A stretch of 64,000 nt of DNA from Gp6-AA40 sp036407095 (GCA_036407095.1 DASWZV010000081.1:428294-492293); one strand, 5' to 3'. Shown: positions 8,383 to 17,420, counted from the first letter of the stretch. Numbers and translations: made by a program. Notes: generated from the letters alone by a model not told the origin.

Positions 8383-11141
8383 ACCGTCTCCGACTCTCCC
8401 CACTCGCCGATCTCGCGCCTCTTCCCGACGTGCAGACCGACCGCGTCCAGGGGCAGCGTGAAGAAGAACGTACTGCCGGCCCCGAGCCGACTGGTGAGAC
8501 CGATCCGGCCGCCGTGTGCCTCGACGATCCCCCTCGCGACGGCGAGCCCGAGGCCGACACCCGGGCCTGCGTGCCGATCCGCGCGCCAAAAGCGATCGAA
8601 CACGCGATCCTGCTGTTCGACACCGATCCCGGGTCCCATATCCTCCACCCAGACCCGCACGCCGCCGTCCTGGCGTTCAGCGCCAAGCGTCACCCGGCCC
8701 CCTGCGGACCCGAACTTGACTGCGTTGCCGAGCAGATTCAACAGCACTTGCAGGATCCGATGCCGATCGACCGAGATCGTGGGAAGGTTGACTACGAGCT
8801 TGGTCTCGATGCGCGTGTTCTTGTCTTCAACCTGTGGCTGGAGGAGAGTTTGCGCCTCCAACAGCAGTTCCGGCAGATCCACCTGCTCACGATGGATCGG
8901 CAATCGGCCTGCTTCGATGAGCGAGATATCGAGCAGATCCTGCACCAGCAGGCGCATCTGCGCGCTGGCAAGCGCAATGCTCTCGAGGCTCTCGGTGTTC
9001 TCGGCGTTCTGCGGCTCGAGCCGCAGCAGCGCGGTGGCTGCGGAGATTGACTGCAACGGATCGCGCAAATCGTGCGACACGACGGCCATCATGTCGTCGC
9101 GCGCGCGGATGGCTGATCGGGCTTCTGCGTACAGACGCGCGTTGTCGACGAGGAGCGCCGCGCGGCTCGCAAGCTCCATCGCGATCGTGAGATCGGCGTC
9201 ACCGAATCGCCGGCCCGAGTCGTCGGTCGCGGCAAAGGCGATCGCCCCGAGCGTCCGGCCGCGCGCGTTGAGCGGAACTGTCATGATCGAGCGGGGTTCG
9301 AGGACCCACCGCACATCGTGTGACGGCGCGGTGGTGGCTTGTGCCGCGGCGAAATCGGGAGCGATCTCGCTCACCAGGCAGGCCTGGCCCTCCCGGATGA
9401 CCATGCCGGGACCCTGTCGATCCTCGACGCTCACAGGTACGCCGTACGCGAGTGCCTCGACGAGCGCCACCTTCGCCGGGTCGCGATGGCTGAAACCTAA
9501 AGGCCGGATCGACTCCTCGCTGGCCGCGTAGGTGACGCAGTAGTCGGCGAAGGCGGGAACAACGCGGGTGGCGAGTTGACGCAGCGCTTCGTCAGGGTCG
9601 AGTGAGACTGCGATTTGATCGCTGACTCTCGTGAGCGCCTCGAGTTGGCCGCGAGCTGTTTCAGCCGCGAGCCGTGCCTGGTTTGCTTGTCGATAGAGCT
9701 GGGCGTTGTCGATCGCGAGCGCGGCCCAGCTCGCGATGTCGTCCGCGAATTGCAGGTCGGCGCTGGCGTACTGGCGCTCGGACTCGGCCGACACCAGTGT
9801 CAGCACGCCAAGCGTGCGGCCGCGGGCCTGCAGCGGCACATTCATCATCGAACACACGCACATGCTCCGCAGCGTCCGCAAATGCTCATCGTCTTTGGCA
9901 CGCACCTGCAGCATATCGTCGGTGATGCGCGGAATGAGGACCGAGCGGCCACTGTTCAAGACAAAGGCGGCACTGCCGAAATCGCTGGGACGGCTTGGCC
10001 AACGCAGAATGAGATCCCGCATCAGCGCCATCCTCCCCGCTTCCTGATGCGCGACCTCCACCGGGTGGAGGCACCCGTCTGGACCAGTCACTTGCACGAT
10101 GCACCAATCCGCCAGGCGCAAAACAACGATGCGCGCCAGATCCTCGATGATCGTCTCAGGAGCGAGCGTCGTCGCGAGGACCCGACTTGCGTCGGCGAGA
10201 AACGCGCTCTTCTCCTCCGCACGTTTGCGCTCCGTCACGTCGCGGCAGATGCCGACCATGCGGGACGGTTGGCCGTCCCCGTCGACAAGCGCACGCCCGG
10301 TCGCGCCAAGCCAGCGCAGCGTACCGTCTCGGAGCACGATGCGATACTCGGTGTCGTAGCTCGCCTCGGGGGTTTCGAGTGCCGCGGCAATCGCGGCCTG
10401 AAGGTGTTCGGCGTCGGCCGGGTGCACCTCGCGGCGGACGGCGTCAAGAGTCCCTTCGAACGAGCCGGGTTCGAGCCCGTGAATGAGTTCGAGTTCGGGG
10501 GACCAGGTCACGCGGCCGGTCTTGATATCCCAATCCCACGCGCCCATCCGGCCCGCCGCCAGCGCAAGACGCAACCGGCTTTCGTTCGCCTCTCGCAAGG
10601 CGGCTTCGTTCTCAGCGTGTTGCCGGAGGTCCCGCTCGGTGTCGAGTTGAGATTCGAGCGCCACGGACACCTTGTGGTGCTCGAGCGCAAACGCGACGTG
10701 ATCCGCGATCTGTTCGGCGGTCGCAATCTCGGCGTCCGAGAACGTGTGCGGCTCACGGTAGTACAGCATGAATTTGCCGAGGAGCCGGGACCCGAATTGC
10801 AGTGGTACGAAAGCAAGCGCTCGAATGTTCTCGAGCAGGAAGATCGGCACGAACGCGGCGAGCGAAGCGTCTCGCTCGACGTCGGGTACCACCAGAGGCG
10901 TAGCGGCGGTCTCGCCTGGAGACCATGGCGAGTGTCCGTCGACAGCAGTCCGGTACGCTTCGCTCAGGCCGGACCACGCGACGAAACGCATGGTGCCGCT
11001 GACGTCGAACACGAGCAGGGACGCTCGCTCGATTGCGAGCGCGTCCTGAACGCATCGCAGCGCTGTTTCATAGACGGCCTGCAGCGAGCCGGCGCTGGCC
11101 GCCTGACCCATGAGCCGGCGAAGTGCGGCTCTCGAGAGCAT
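8379..11141 (-). CDS. Multi-sensor histidine kinase (GAF-PAS-GAF-GAF-HisKA-HATPase)
   Basis: About 920 residues from the ATG at 11141, with GGAG ten bases upstream; a longer frame to 11204 is less likely. No membrane segment is visible, so it is a soluble sensor. Order: GAF at about 8-160, a PAS/PAC unit at about 195-320 (GAWDWDIKTGRVTWSPELEL and GICRDVTERKRAEE), a GAF at about 330-490, a GAF at about 510-680, HisKA with MMAVVSHDLRDPLQS, and HATPase_c with the N box NLLGNAVKFG, G1 box EDMGPGIG and G2 box GVGLGLAVA. The phosphoacceptor His lies in SHDLRDP. No response-regulator gene is adjacent, so its partner is unknown. Confidence 0.9.
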   Translation of the reverse strand: MLSRAALRRLMGQAASAGSLQAVYETALRCVQDALAIERASLLVFDVSGTMRFVAWSGLSEAYRTAVDGHSPWSPGETAATPLVVPDVERDASLAAFVPIFLLENIRALAFVPLQFGSRLLGKFMLYYREPHTFSDAEIATAEQIADHVAFALEHHKVSVALESQLDTERDLRQHAENEAALREANESRLRLALAAGRMGAWDWDIKTGRVTWSPELELIHGLEPGSFEGTLDAVRREVHPADAEHLQAAIAAALETPEASYDTEYRIVLRDGTLRWLGATGRALVDGDGQPSRMVGICRDVTERKRAEEKSAFLADASRVLATTLAPETIIEDLARIVVLRLADWCIVQVTGPDGCLHPVEVAHQEAGRMALMRDLILRWPSRPSDFGSAAFVLNSGRSVLIPRITDDMLQVRAKDDEHLRTLRSMCVCSMMNVPLQARGRTLGVLTLVSAESERQYASADLQFADDIASWAALAIDNAQLYRQANQARLAAETARGQLEALTRVSDQIAVSLDPDEALRQLATRVVPAFADYCVTYAASEESIRPLGFSHRDPAKVALVEALAYGVPVSVEDRQGPGMVIREGQACLVSEIAPDFAAAQATTAPSHDVRWVLEPRSIMTVPLNARGRTLGAIAFAATDDSGRRFGDADLTIAMELASRAALLVDNARLYAEARSAIRARDDMMAVVSHDLRDPLQSISAATALLRLEPQNAENTESLESIALASAQMRLLVQDLLDISLIEAGRLPIHREQVDLPELLLEAQTLLQPQVEDKNTRIETKLVVNLPTISVDRHRILQVLLNLLGNAVKFGSAGGRVTLGAERQDGGVRVWVEDMGPGIGVEQQDRVFDRFWRADRHAGPGVGLGLAVARGIVEAHGGRIGLTSRLGAGSTFFFTLPLDAVGLHVGKRREIGEWGESETV

Positions 11142-11313
11142 GGAATGGATGACTCCCTGGCTTCGTCTACCGGTGTAACTCCAGAAGCCTGAGGAGTGTA
11201 TCAAATCGGCTCACTCTCATGTGTCGGTGAGCTGATCCGTTGCACAGTCGTGCTTCGACCCCCGTCTCCCATTTGTCGCCAGGACGTCCGTAAACAGACG
11301 TCCCGACGAATCA

Positions 11314-11814
11314 TCACGCGGCAAATGGATTCTCGTCAGCAGTCGGACCGTAGACCGACGGCACCAGCTGATTGAGCAGCCGCAGATAGACGAGCAGCTG
11401 ACCGCGGTGGTGATACCAGTGGTTCAGCATGATCGCTCGCACGAACGCGACGCGCGGCATGGCCATGACGTCTTTGCCATCCTTCTGCAGCCGCCACGTC
11501 GCAGTCATCCTCGCATCGTCGAATCCGCCGAGCGCTCGCCTGGCCTTGGCAAGGCTCTCGGTGAGCGCGGGCACGAGTTCCGCTGTGGCTGTCGCCTCGG
11601 GCTGAACGAACATCGGCACGGGAGCGATATCCTGCGCCGCCGCCTCGGCGACGCCGCCAGGCACCATGGCGACGTGCAGCGCGAGCTGGCCGAGCGACAT
11701 CGACTTCGGATGGGGCTTCCACGAAAGATGCTCTTGAGGGATTCGCTCGAGCACACGCCGCGTCGTCTGCGCCTCCTGTTCGAGCTCGGCGAGCAGGCCG
11801 TCGATAATTTTCAT
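11314..11814 (-). CDS. DinB-family protein
   Basis: A 166-residue protein starting MKIIDGLLAELEQEAQ at the ATG at 11814. The fold shows the DinB/YfiT four-helix pattern: a first His in GQLALHVAMVPGG and a C-terminal HWYHHRGQLLVYLRLL, which together would give the three-His metal site. Family members are metal-dependent thiol transferases or unknown. It is the last gene of an ArsR-SRPBCC-DinB operon, 17 bp after the SRPBCC stop. The same combination is common in soil bacteria, and the role is probably a stress or detoxification response; that role is inference. Confidence 0.85.
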   Translation of the reverse strand: MKIIDGLLAELEQEAQTTRRVLERIPQEHLSWKPHPKSMSLGQLALHVAMVPGGVAEAAAQDIAPVPMFVQPEATATAELVPALTESLAKARRALGGFDDARMTATWRLQKDGKDVMAMPRVAFVRAIMLNHWYHHRGQLLVYLRLLNQLVPSVYGPTADENPFAA

Positions 11815-11831
11815 TGAATCCTCCCAGGTCG

Positions 11832-12287
11832 CTACTTCACGGCGGCCTCGGCCATCTTGCGCACTCGTGCGTTCAGACCGGCCCACCCAGCGGCGAGCTT
11901 GGGTCGATGATCCTCCGGGAACGGACCGACCAGGGTGTGCGTGAAGTTGATAAGGGTTCCGTCAGGCGTCTCGGACAGGCGATACATGACATTCGACGTT
12001 GCGGCGGTCGACATGAACAACGGTCCCCAGATCTCCAGCAGCGTCGGGCGCTTGATGCTCTGCACAAGCCCCCACATGTGACCGTTGTCGCCTCCGAAGT
12101 CGCGATACCAGCGGCCGCCTGGCCGCGGTTCGAGCACCATCGGCAGTGGATTCCCGTCCGGGCCCTCGTTGAGCCGACCCATGTTTGCAAGGAGCGAGTC
12201 GAACGTCTGTTCGATCGACGCCTGCACGGTAATCTCTTCGCTGACGGTGAACGTCTGATTTTCCAGAGCCGGTGCTGTTGTCGTCAT
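11832..12287 (-). CDS. SRPBCC/AHSA1-type protein
   Basis: A 151-residue START-like protein beginning MTTTAPALENQTFTVSEEI. It shows the typical order: EEITVQASIEQTFDSLL (first helix-grip strand), PGGRWYRDFGGDNGHMWGLV (central sheet), LLEIWGPLF, and a C-terminal helix WAGLNARVRKMAE. These domains bind hydrophobic ligands in a cavity; the ligand here is unknown. Its start overlaps the ArsR stop by ATGA, and GGGGAAACG precedes the ATG, so translation is coupled to the regulator. Confidence 0.85.
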   Translation of the reverse strand: MTTTAPALENQTFTVSEEITVQASIEQTFDSLLANMGRLNEGPDGNPLPMVLEPRPGGRWYRDFGGDNGHMWGLVQSIKRPTLLEIWGPLFMSTAATSNVMYRLSETPDGTLINFTHTLVGPFPEDHRPKLAAGWAGLNARVRKMAEAAVK

Positions 12288-12607
12288 CGTTTCCCCTCCG
12301 CGTGTGTCTTGATGCGACGGAGCTGGCCGCGCCAGTGCTGGGCAAACATCCCACACCAGTCGTGCACCGTCCGAAGCGTGTCTGCGTTGGTTCGATACAA
12401 AGTCCGCCGGCCGTCGCGCCTGACGGTGACGAGGCCGACATTCAGGAGCACCTGCAGATGCTTCGAGACTGAGGGCTGCTCGAGCTCGAGGGCGTCCGCG
12501 ATCGCACCGACGGATCGCTCCTCGCCTGCAATGAACTCCAGAATGTGGCGGCGGCGCGGTTCCGCTATCGCATTGAACGGATCCGACGTCGTCGAGGCGC
12601 GCGGCAT
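12284..12607 (-). CDS. ArsR-family winged-helix repressor
   Basis: A 107-residue regulator from the ATG at 12607 (MPRASTTSDPFNAIAEPRRR). The winged helix is clear: AIAEPRRRHILEFIAGEERS, VGAIADALELEQPSVSKHLQ (recognition helix) and the wing VTVRRDGRRTLYR. There is no CxC metal site of the ArsR/SmtB metal sensors; the SRPBCC partner suggests the non-metal ArsR-AHSA1 type that controls its own operon. It heads the ArsR-SRPBCC-DinB operon and overlaps the next gene by four bases. A palindrome at 12619-12638, immediately upstream, is the likely operator. Confidence 0.9.
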   Translation of the reverse strand: MPRASTTSDPFNAIAEPRRRHILEFIAGEERSVGAIADALELEQPSVSKHLQVLLNVGLVTVRRDGRRTLYRTNADTLRTVHDWCGMFAQHWRGQLRRIKTHAEGKR

Positions 12608-12618
12608 GCCTCTCTTAT

Positions 12619-12638
12619 ATATTCCTATATGGGAATAT
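12619..12638. promoter_or_regulatory. Probable ArsR operator palindrome
   Basis: ATATTCCTATATGGGAATAT is an almost perfect 20-bp palindrome located 11 bp before the ArsR start, in an otherwise GC-rich stretch. Its AT-rich character and position overlapping the expected promoter fit autoregulation by the ArsR protein, though binding is inferred. Confidence 0.7.
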
Positions 12639-12729
12639 GTCAAGCGGGCTGCCGGCAACGGCGGCGAACGCGCATTCACCTCGTCAACTGCGTGTGACTT
12701 ACGATTGATTGATGTTGTGCGGATCTCTG

Positions 12730-13623
12730 ATGCGCGTCCTCGGCCTCGCAGCGTTGCTGACCGGCGCGTGCATCGCGTCCGCACCGGTTGAAGCGTCGAC
12801 ATCGTGCACGCCAATGCCGGTGGCAGCGCGCCCCGCTCCGACCTCCCATCACCAGTCGCAGCCACACGGGCTCTCCGTCGCGAGCCTCAACATGGCGGGA
12901 CGGGCGGACATTGCCGATGAGCTTGCGGCGTGGGCGCAGCAACGAGCGATCGACGTGCTCCTTCTTCAGGAGGTCGGTGCCAAGTCGGTCGATGGCGGGC
13001 AGTTCATCGCCGCGTTGAGCGACCGGCTGGGATTCCATTCCGTGTACGCACCCGCCGATCTCCTGGGCAATGGACAAACGCAGGGGCTCGCGATCGTCAG
13101 CCGCAATCCGATTGACGACGCGCAGATCGCTGTCCTCTCCCACCATCACCTTCGATTCCGATCGCGCTGCCGGATCGCCCTTGCGGCGACTGTGAGCACC
13201 GCAGACGGCCCAGTCCGCATCGTCAACGTGCACCTCGACACGCGCATCAACACCGAGGACCGCCTTGCGCAGCTCGCTCCGATCCTCGTGGGGCTCGAGC
13301 ACGATCAGCATCCGCAAATCATCGGCGGCGACTTCAACACGATGGACGTCGGCTGGTTCCAATCGATGTGGCCGCTCCCCTACGCGCAGCACCAGGCCAG
13401 GGCGGTGCGGACGCTGATGGCGGACGAGGGGTTTCACACGCCGTTCGTCGAGACCAGAGCGACCTTCAAATTAATGGGTCTGCCCTTGAAGCTGGACTGG
13501 CTTTTCCTGAAAGGGATCAACGCGCTTGAGTGGAGCGTCGACGAAGCGCCTCTGAGCGATCACCGCGGCGTCTGGGCCCGCGTCACCCCCACGGAACGCG
13601 GCAATCAACCTTCCGTTGATTGA
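12730..13623 (+). CDS. Exported endonuclease/exonuclease/phosphatase-family protein
   Basis: About 297 residues from the ATG at 12730; a second ATG at 12712 is possible and neither has a strong Shine-Dalgarno. A hydrophobic N-terminus (MRVLGLAALLTGACIASA) indicates export. The EEP catalytic motifs are complete: VASLNMAG (Asn), DVLLLQEVG (metal Glu), IVNVHLDTR (His and Asp), IIGGDFNTMD (Asp, Asn), LDWLFLKG and APLSDHRGVWA (catalytic His). The superfamily hydrolyses phosphodiesters in nucleic acids, lipids or sphingomyelin; the exported form with a short lid suggests an extracellular DNase or phosphodiesterase. Its end carries a small hairpin (AATCAAC and GTTGATT) overlapping the stop. Confidence 0.85.
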   Translation: MRVLGLAALLTGACIASAPVEASTSCTPMPVAARPAPTSHHQSQPHGLSVASLNMAGRADIADELAAWAQQRAIDVLLLQEVGAKSVDGGQFIAALSDRLGFHSVYAPADLLGNGQTQGLAIVSRNPIDDAQIAVLSHHHLRFRSRCRIALAATVSTADGPVRIVNVHLDTRINTEDRLAQLAPILVGLEHDQHPQIIGGDFNTMDVGWFQSMWPLPYAQHQARAVRTLMADEGFHTPFVETRATFKLMGLPLKLDWLFLKGINALEWSVDEAPLSDHRGVWARVTPTERGNQPSVD

Positions 13624-13719
13624 ATCCCGTTCTGCTCTCGTCCGTCCTCCGTGTCGAGTGGCCCGGCACAGAGTTCTCGCGGGTGTCGTGATTCGTCAGC
13701 GGTGATAGCATCCGCCCTC

Positions 13720-14733
13720 ATGGGCACGACTCCCCGACGAACATTTCTCAAGGTCGCTGGCATCGGCGGTGCGAGTATCCTGGCGGATATGACGACGAGC
13801 GGAGAGACGCAGGCACAGGAGCCGGCGCGAGCCTCGGTCAAGTCGATCGAGACGCCGATCCTGTCGATCGCCTATGAAGAGAGTGGCGATCCGCGTGGGT
13901 TCCCCGTCATCCTGCTTCACGGGTTTCCTGACGATGCCCACGCGTATGACGAGGTGGTGCCGCCTTTGACGAAGGCGGGATATCGGGCGCTCGTGCCGTA
14001 CATCCGTGGATACGGTGCGACTCGATTCCGCGATGCGGCGGCACCGCGGCTGGCCGAACAGGCGGCCATCGGGCGGGATGTCATCGACTTCGCCGACGCA
14101 TTGAAGCTGCCGCGATTCGCGGTCGCCGGATACGATTGGGGTGGGCGTGCTGCCGCGATCGCAGCAGCGCTGCATCCCGAGCGCGTACGGGCCACGGTGC
14201 TGATTGGCGGCTACACGATTCAGAACACCGTCACCGCACAACCGCCCGCCGTTCCCGAAGCGGAGCATCGGCTCTGGTATCAGTACTATTTCAACACCGA
14301 GCGCGGTCGTGCCGGACTCGAGGCCAATCGTCGCGCGATCTGCCGCTATCTGTGGCAGGTGTGGTCACCGAGCTGGCACTTCTCGGACGAGACCTACAAC
14401 CGCACGGCCGCTTCGTTCGACAATCCGGATTTCGTCGATGTGGTGATTCACTCGTACCGCCATCGGATCATGAACGCGCCGGGCGAACCGCGATTCAAGG
14501 ACGTCGAGGCGCGGCTCGCCAAGCGACCGAAGATTCAAGCGCCGTCGATCACGCTGTACGGTGGAGACGATGGAATCCGGCGTCCATCGAATGAGTCGCC
14601 GCCTGAAGAGCGGGATGTATTCAACAAGTTGATCGCCCGACGTGTGGTACCGGGTGTCGGGCACTTCATGCCGCGCGAACGTCCTGACGCAGTTTCATCG
14701 GCGATGCTGGAACTGCTCTCAGGGTCCGGCTAA
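13720..14733 (+). CDS. Tat-exported alpha/beta hydrolase (epoxide hydrolase-like)
   Basis: A 337-residue protein starting MGTTPRRTFLKVAGIGGAS, a twin-arginine signal (RRTFLK). The hydrolase core has the oxyanion motif ILLHGFPDDAHAYD, a nucleophile elbow VAGYDWGGRAA with Asp as nucleophile (GYDWGG), and a C-terminal VPGVGHFMPRERP with the catalytic His. An Asp nucleophile after HGFP is the epoxide-hydrolase or haloalkane-dehalogenase type. A two-Tyr cap (LWYQYYFNTERG) favours epoxide hydrolase. The last codons GSG and the TAA stop are supplied by a P2 hairpin repeat, so the original C-terminus may have been altered. Confidence 0.85.
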   Translation: MGTTPRRTFLKVAGIGGASILADMTTSGETQAQEPARASVKSIETPILSIAYEESGDPRGFPVILLHGFPDDAHAYDEVVPPLTKAGYRALVPYIRGYGATRFRDAAAPRLAEQAAIGRDVIDFADALKLPRFAVAGYDWGGRAAAIAAALHPERVRATVLIGGYTIQNTVTAQPPAVPEAEHRLWYQYYFNTERGRAGLEANRRAICRYLWQVWSPSWHFSDETYNRTAASFDNPDFVDVVIHSYRHRIMNAPGEPRFKDVEARLAKRPKIQAPSITLYGGDDGIRRPSNESPPEERDVFNKLIARRVVPGVGHFMPRERPDAVSSAMLELLSGSG

Positions 14734-14741
14734 AGCCGGAC
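14724..14741. repeat. Hairpin repeat, family P2, overlapping a stop codon
   Basis: GTCCGGC TAAA GCCGGAC; the TAA of the loop is the stop codon of the alpha/beta hydrolase. Related to 5251-5270 and 62821-62838. Confidence 0.85.
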
Positions 14742-14790
14742 ACTGATGGGCCAAACCGGGACCGGTGTCAAGCTACGGGGCTTTGAGATG

Positions 14791-14876
14791 ATCACGCAGA
14801 GATCGCAGAGGCGCCGAGAGCGCCGAGCGCTGCGGCGACCACCCGTCGCCTCCGCGATCTCTGCCCCTCTGCGTGA
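14791..14876. repeat. Foldback repeat, family P3
   Basis: The left arm begins ATCACGCAGAGATCGCAGAG and the right arm ends CGATCTCTGCCCCTCTGCGTG, forming an imperfect hairpin of about 85 bp between the convergent hydrolase and PQQ-dehydrogenase genes. The left-arm sequence recurs at 17421-17445. Translated, it gives the RRGAEIAE and SAISA peptides often seen in spurious ORFs of soil genomes. Confidence 0.75.
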
Positions 14877-14887
14877 ATACTCGTGAA

Positions 14888-16567
14888 TCACTCTTTCAAC
14901 GCGAACACGAAGAGCGACAAGCCGGAGACCGTGGCGACGTACTGTTTGTTCCCGACGCGATACGTCATCGGGCCACTGTTGATGGGGCCGCCGAGATTGG
15001 TCTTCCACAGCAGCGCACCTGTGCGCGCGTCGAGTGCCTGGAAATAGCCTTCGCGGCCGCCGGCGAACAGGACGTGAGACGCAGTCGTCAGGATGCCGCT
15101 GTCGGTCACGTCGGTCATGTTGAACTTCCACTTCTGATCGCCGGTCGCCACGTCGAGCGCAATCACCGCACCGTGTCCTGCCGACTCGGTCCACGTGTTG
15201 ATCGGCGCACGCTGGAGCGACGGCGCGCCGGGCACAGGCCCGAATGGGCGCGGGCCTCCTCCCGTGAAATTCGTACCCTGCTGGTATTCGACCGGGCTCG
15301 GTCCATAGATGCTGGCGTAGTCTTCCCACGCCGAGACGTAGAAGAGATTCGTCCGAGGACTGAACGACGGCGAGTACCAGTTCGTGCCGCCCTGATTGCC
15401 CGGATACGTCGGCTGACCGGGCGGTTGCGGCGTCTGGTTCGGACGGCCGCGCTCGTCGAAGTCGCTCATCCAGTTCACCTTCACGAACGGACGTCCGAGC
15501 AGGAACTTGCCGGTCGCGCGATCGAGCGCATAGTAGTTGCCGTTGCGGTTCGCCCAGACGAGTGCATCGATTCCTGTGCGACCCCAGTTGTCGACCAGCA
15601 CCGGAATCTGCACCGAGTCATAGTCGTAGACGTCGTGCGGCGTGAACTGGTAGTGCCATCTGAGCGTGCCGGTGTCGACATCGAGTGCGATCACCGAGTC
15701 GGTATACAGGTTGTCGCCCGGCCGCTGAATGCCCGCGTAATCGGGACCGACGTTGCCAACGCCCCAATAGGTGAGATTGAGCTTCGGGTCGTACGAGCCG
15801 GTCAGCCAGATCGATCCGCCACCATGTTTCCAGGCGTCCGGATCGCAGAACGAGTCCGACTTGGGCGGACATGCCTGCCACGTCTCGTGCCCCTTGTCGC
15901 CGGGTCCGGGAATCGTGTAGAAGCGCCACGCTTCCTTGCCTGTGTTGACGTCGTACGCCGCGATGAAACCGCGGATGCCGTATTCGCCGCCGCCGACGCC
16001 GACGATCACTTTGTCTTTCACGACGAGCGGTGCGTGCGTGATCGAGTAACCCGCTGTCGTGGTCGCAATTTCGGTCTTCCAGATCTGACGTCCGCTCTTG
16101 GCGTCGACGGCGATCAGGTTCGCATCCAGCGTGCCCATGAACAGCATGTCGCCGAGAATCGCAACGCCGCGGTTGTTCGCGCCGCAGCAGACGATCCGAT
16201 CGGGGTTTGGTGTGTAGCGATAGATCCAGAACGCACGTCCGGTCACGGCATCGAGCGCGACGATGTCGTTCGGGCGCTGCGTGATGTACATCATGCCGTC
16301 GACGACGAGCGGGGTCGTCTGCCAGTTGCCCGCCACCGGCGCCTGATAGACCCACTGGAGCTCGAGGTTCTTCACATTGGCCGGCGTGATCTGATCGAGC
16401 AGGCTGAAGCGATGGCTCGAGTAGTTACCGGAGTAGGTCAGCCAGTTCTGTGGCTCGCTGTTCGCGGCGGTCAGTCGCTGCGACGTGACCTGGCCCTGCA
16501 GGCGGAGCGACAGCAGGCCGATCAGCGCGGCGGTACAGCAGGCGACGAGGCGTCGGGGTCGGGCCAT
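14888..16567 (-). CDS. PQQ-dependent methanol/ethanol-type dehydrogenase
   Basis: A 559-residue periplasmic quinoprotein with a signal peptide (CTAALIGLLSLRLQG). It is an eight-bladed propeller with tryptophan-docking repeats (ALDAVTGRAFWIYRY, AVDAKSGRQIWKTEI, ALDVDTGTLRWHYQF). The vicinal disulfide CC at 127-128 followed by GANNRG is the hallmark of this family. Expected metal and base residues are Glu195 (GGGEYG), Asn272 (GVGNVG) and Asp315 in HDVYDYD. Asp317, two residues after the catalytic Asp, is the position that marks lanthanide-using XoxF-type enzymes, where calcium enzymes have Ala or Ser. It oxidises alcohols and passes electrons to a cytochrome c; the cytochrome gene lies 2 bp upstream on the same strand. 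Confidence 0.9.
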   Translation of the reverse strand: MARPRRLVACCTAALIGLLSLRLQGQVTSQRLTAANSEPQNWLTYSGNYSSHRFSLLDQITPANVKNLELQWVYQAPVAGNWQTTPLVVDGMMYITQRPNDIVALDAVTGRAFWIYRYTPNPDRIVCCGANNRGVAILGDMLFMGTLDANLIAVDAKSGRQIWKTEIATTTAGYSITHAPLVVKDKVIVGVGGGEYGIRGFIAAYDVNTGKEAWRFYTIPGPGDKGHETWQACPPKSDSFCDPDAWKHGGGSIWLTGSYDPKLNLTYWGVGNVGPDYAGIQRPGDNLYTDSVIALDVDTGTLRWHYQFTPHDVYDYDSVQIPVLVDNWGRTGIDALVWANRNGNYYALDRATGKFLLGRPFVKVNWMSDFDERGRPNQTPQPPGQPTYPGNQGGTNWYSPSFSPRTNLFYVSAWEDYASIYGPSPVEYQQGTNFTGGGPRPFGPVPGAPSLQRAPINTWTESAGHGAVIALDVATGDQKWKFNMTDVTDSGILTTASHVLFAGGREGYFQALDARTGALLWKTNLGGPINSGPMTYRVGNKQYVATVSGLSLFVFALKE

Positions 16568-16569
16568 GG

Positions 16570-17343
16570 CTACTGACCTTTCAGAGAAAGCAGGTATCCG
16601 AGCAGGTCGGCGAGTTCTTCTGAACTGAGCGTCTTGTACGACGGCATCGGCGAGGCTTTCGAGATGGTGAATTCCTTCACGTCGGCCTTCAGGATCGAGC
16701 GCAGCCGCTCGCGGTCGTCGATCACCTGCACGGTGTAGGTGTCCTCGTTGAGCCGCCGGCCGTTGACGACCGTGCCGTCCTTCATCACCAGACGAACCGG
16801 CCGGTTGATCGGCATCATCTGACCGGTCGGATCGAGGAGCGATCGCTGAATCGAGCCCGCGCTTCGAATCGATCCGATGTCGGTGAGATCAGGAGCCGCG
16901 CGCGAGCCGGTGCGGCCGACGCGATGGCACGTGCCGCACGCGCCCTTGCCTTCGAAGATCGCACGCCCGCGCAAGGGGTCGCCGGTCTTCACCGTCGCCG
17001 CGTCAAAGGTGTTCATGTTGCGCAGGTAGGCGATGATGCCGGCGATGTCGGTATCGTCGAGTGCAAACGGGGGCATCCCGGCAGCCTGCGAACCGGCCCG
17101 GATAAAGGTGGCGAGATCGCGATCGGTGATCGCCTTCCGGAATTTCCCGCTCCGAAGGCTGACGCCGCCGATCGCGTCGCCCTGCGCGCCGTGGCAGGTG
17201 ATGCATCGCGAACCGTAGAGCTTTGCGCCGAGCGCGATGTCGACGTCGGGATACTGGGCGTCGTGCAGTTGCGGCGCCGGGGCTTGCGCGGAGACGAGGG
17301 CGATCGAAGCCGCGACGATCGCCATCCCAATGGCCATTCGCAT
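16570..17343 (-). CDS. Di-heme cytochrome c, partner of PQQ dehydrogenase
   Basis: A 257-residue exported protein from the ATG at 17343, preceded by AGGAG. Signal peptide ends around VSAQA. Two heme motifs are visible: CITCH at 47-51 and CGTCH at 136-140, each followed by a Met-containing stretch (AAGMPPFALDDTDI for the first). The C-terminal part (RPVRLVMKDGTVVNGRRLNE and SYKTLSSEELADLLGYLLSL) is the domain found in membrane-bound dehydrogenase cytochromes. It is the first gene of a two-gene operon; the PQQ dehydrogenase starts 2 bp after its stop, so it is the expected electron acceptor. Confidence 0.9.
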   Translation of the reverse strand: MRMAIGMAIVAASIALVSAQAPAPQLHDAQYPDVDIALGAKLYGSRCITCHGAQGDAIGGVSLRSGKFRKAITDRDLATFIRAGSQAAGMPPFALDDTDIAGIIAYLRNMNTFDAATVKTGDPLRGRAIFEGKGACGTCHRVGRTGSRAAPDLTDIGSIRSAGSIQRSLLDPTGQMMPINRPVRLVMKDGTVVNGRRLNEDTYTVQVIDDRERLRSILKADVKEFTISKASPMPSYKTLSSEELADLLGYLLSLKGQ

Positions 17344-17420
17344 GGACAGCTCCTGGTGGCGGACACTATCCGTCCGGGGGCGCGGGGCTGTCAATCCGTT
17401 TGCGGAGACCGCCAGAGAAG

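Noticed and set aside
14873..16576. Plus-strand frame of 567 codons opposite the PQQ dehydrogenase
   Set aside because: The minus-strand frame contains all quinoprotein motifs; the plus frame is rich in Arg, Val and His without any domain.
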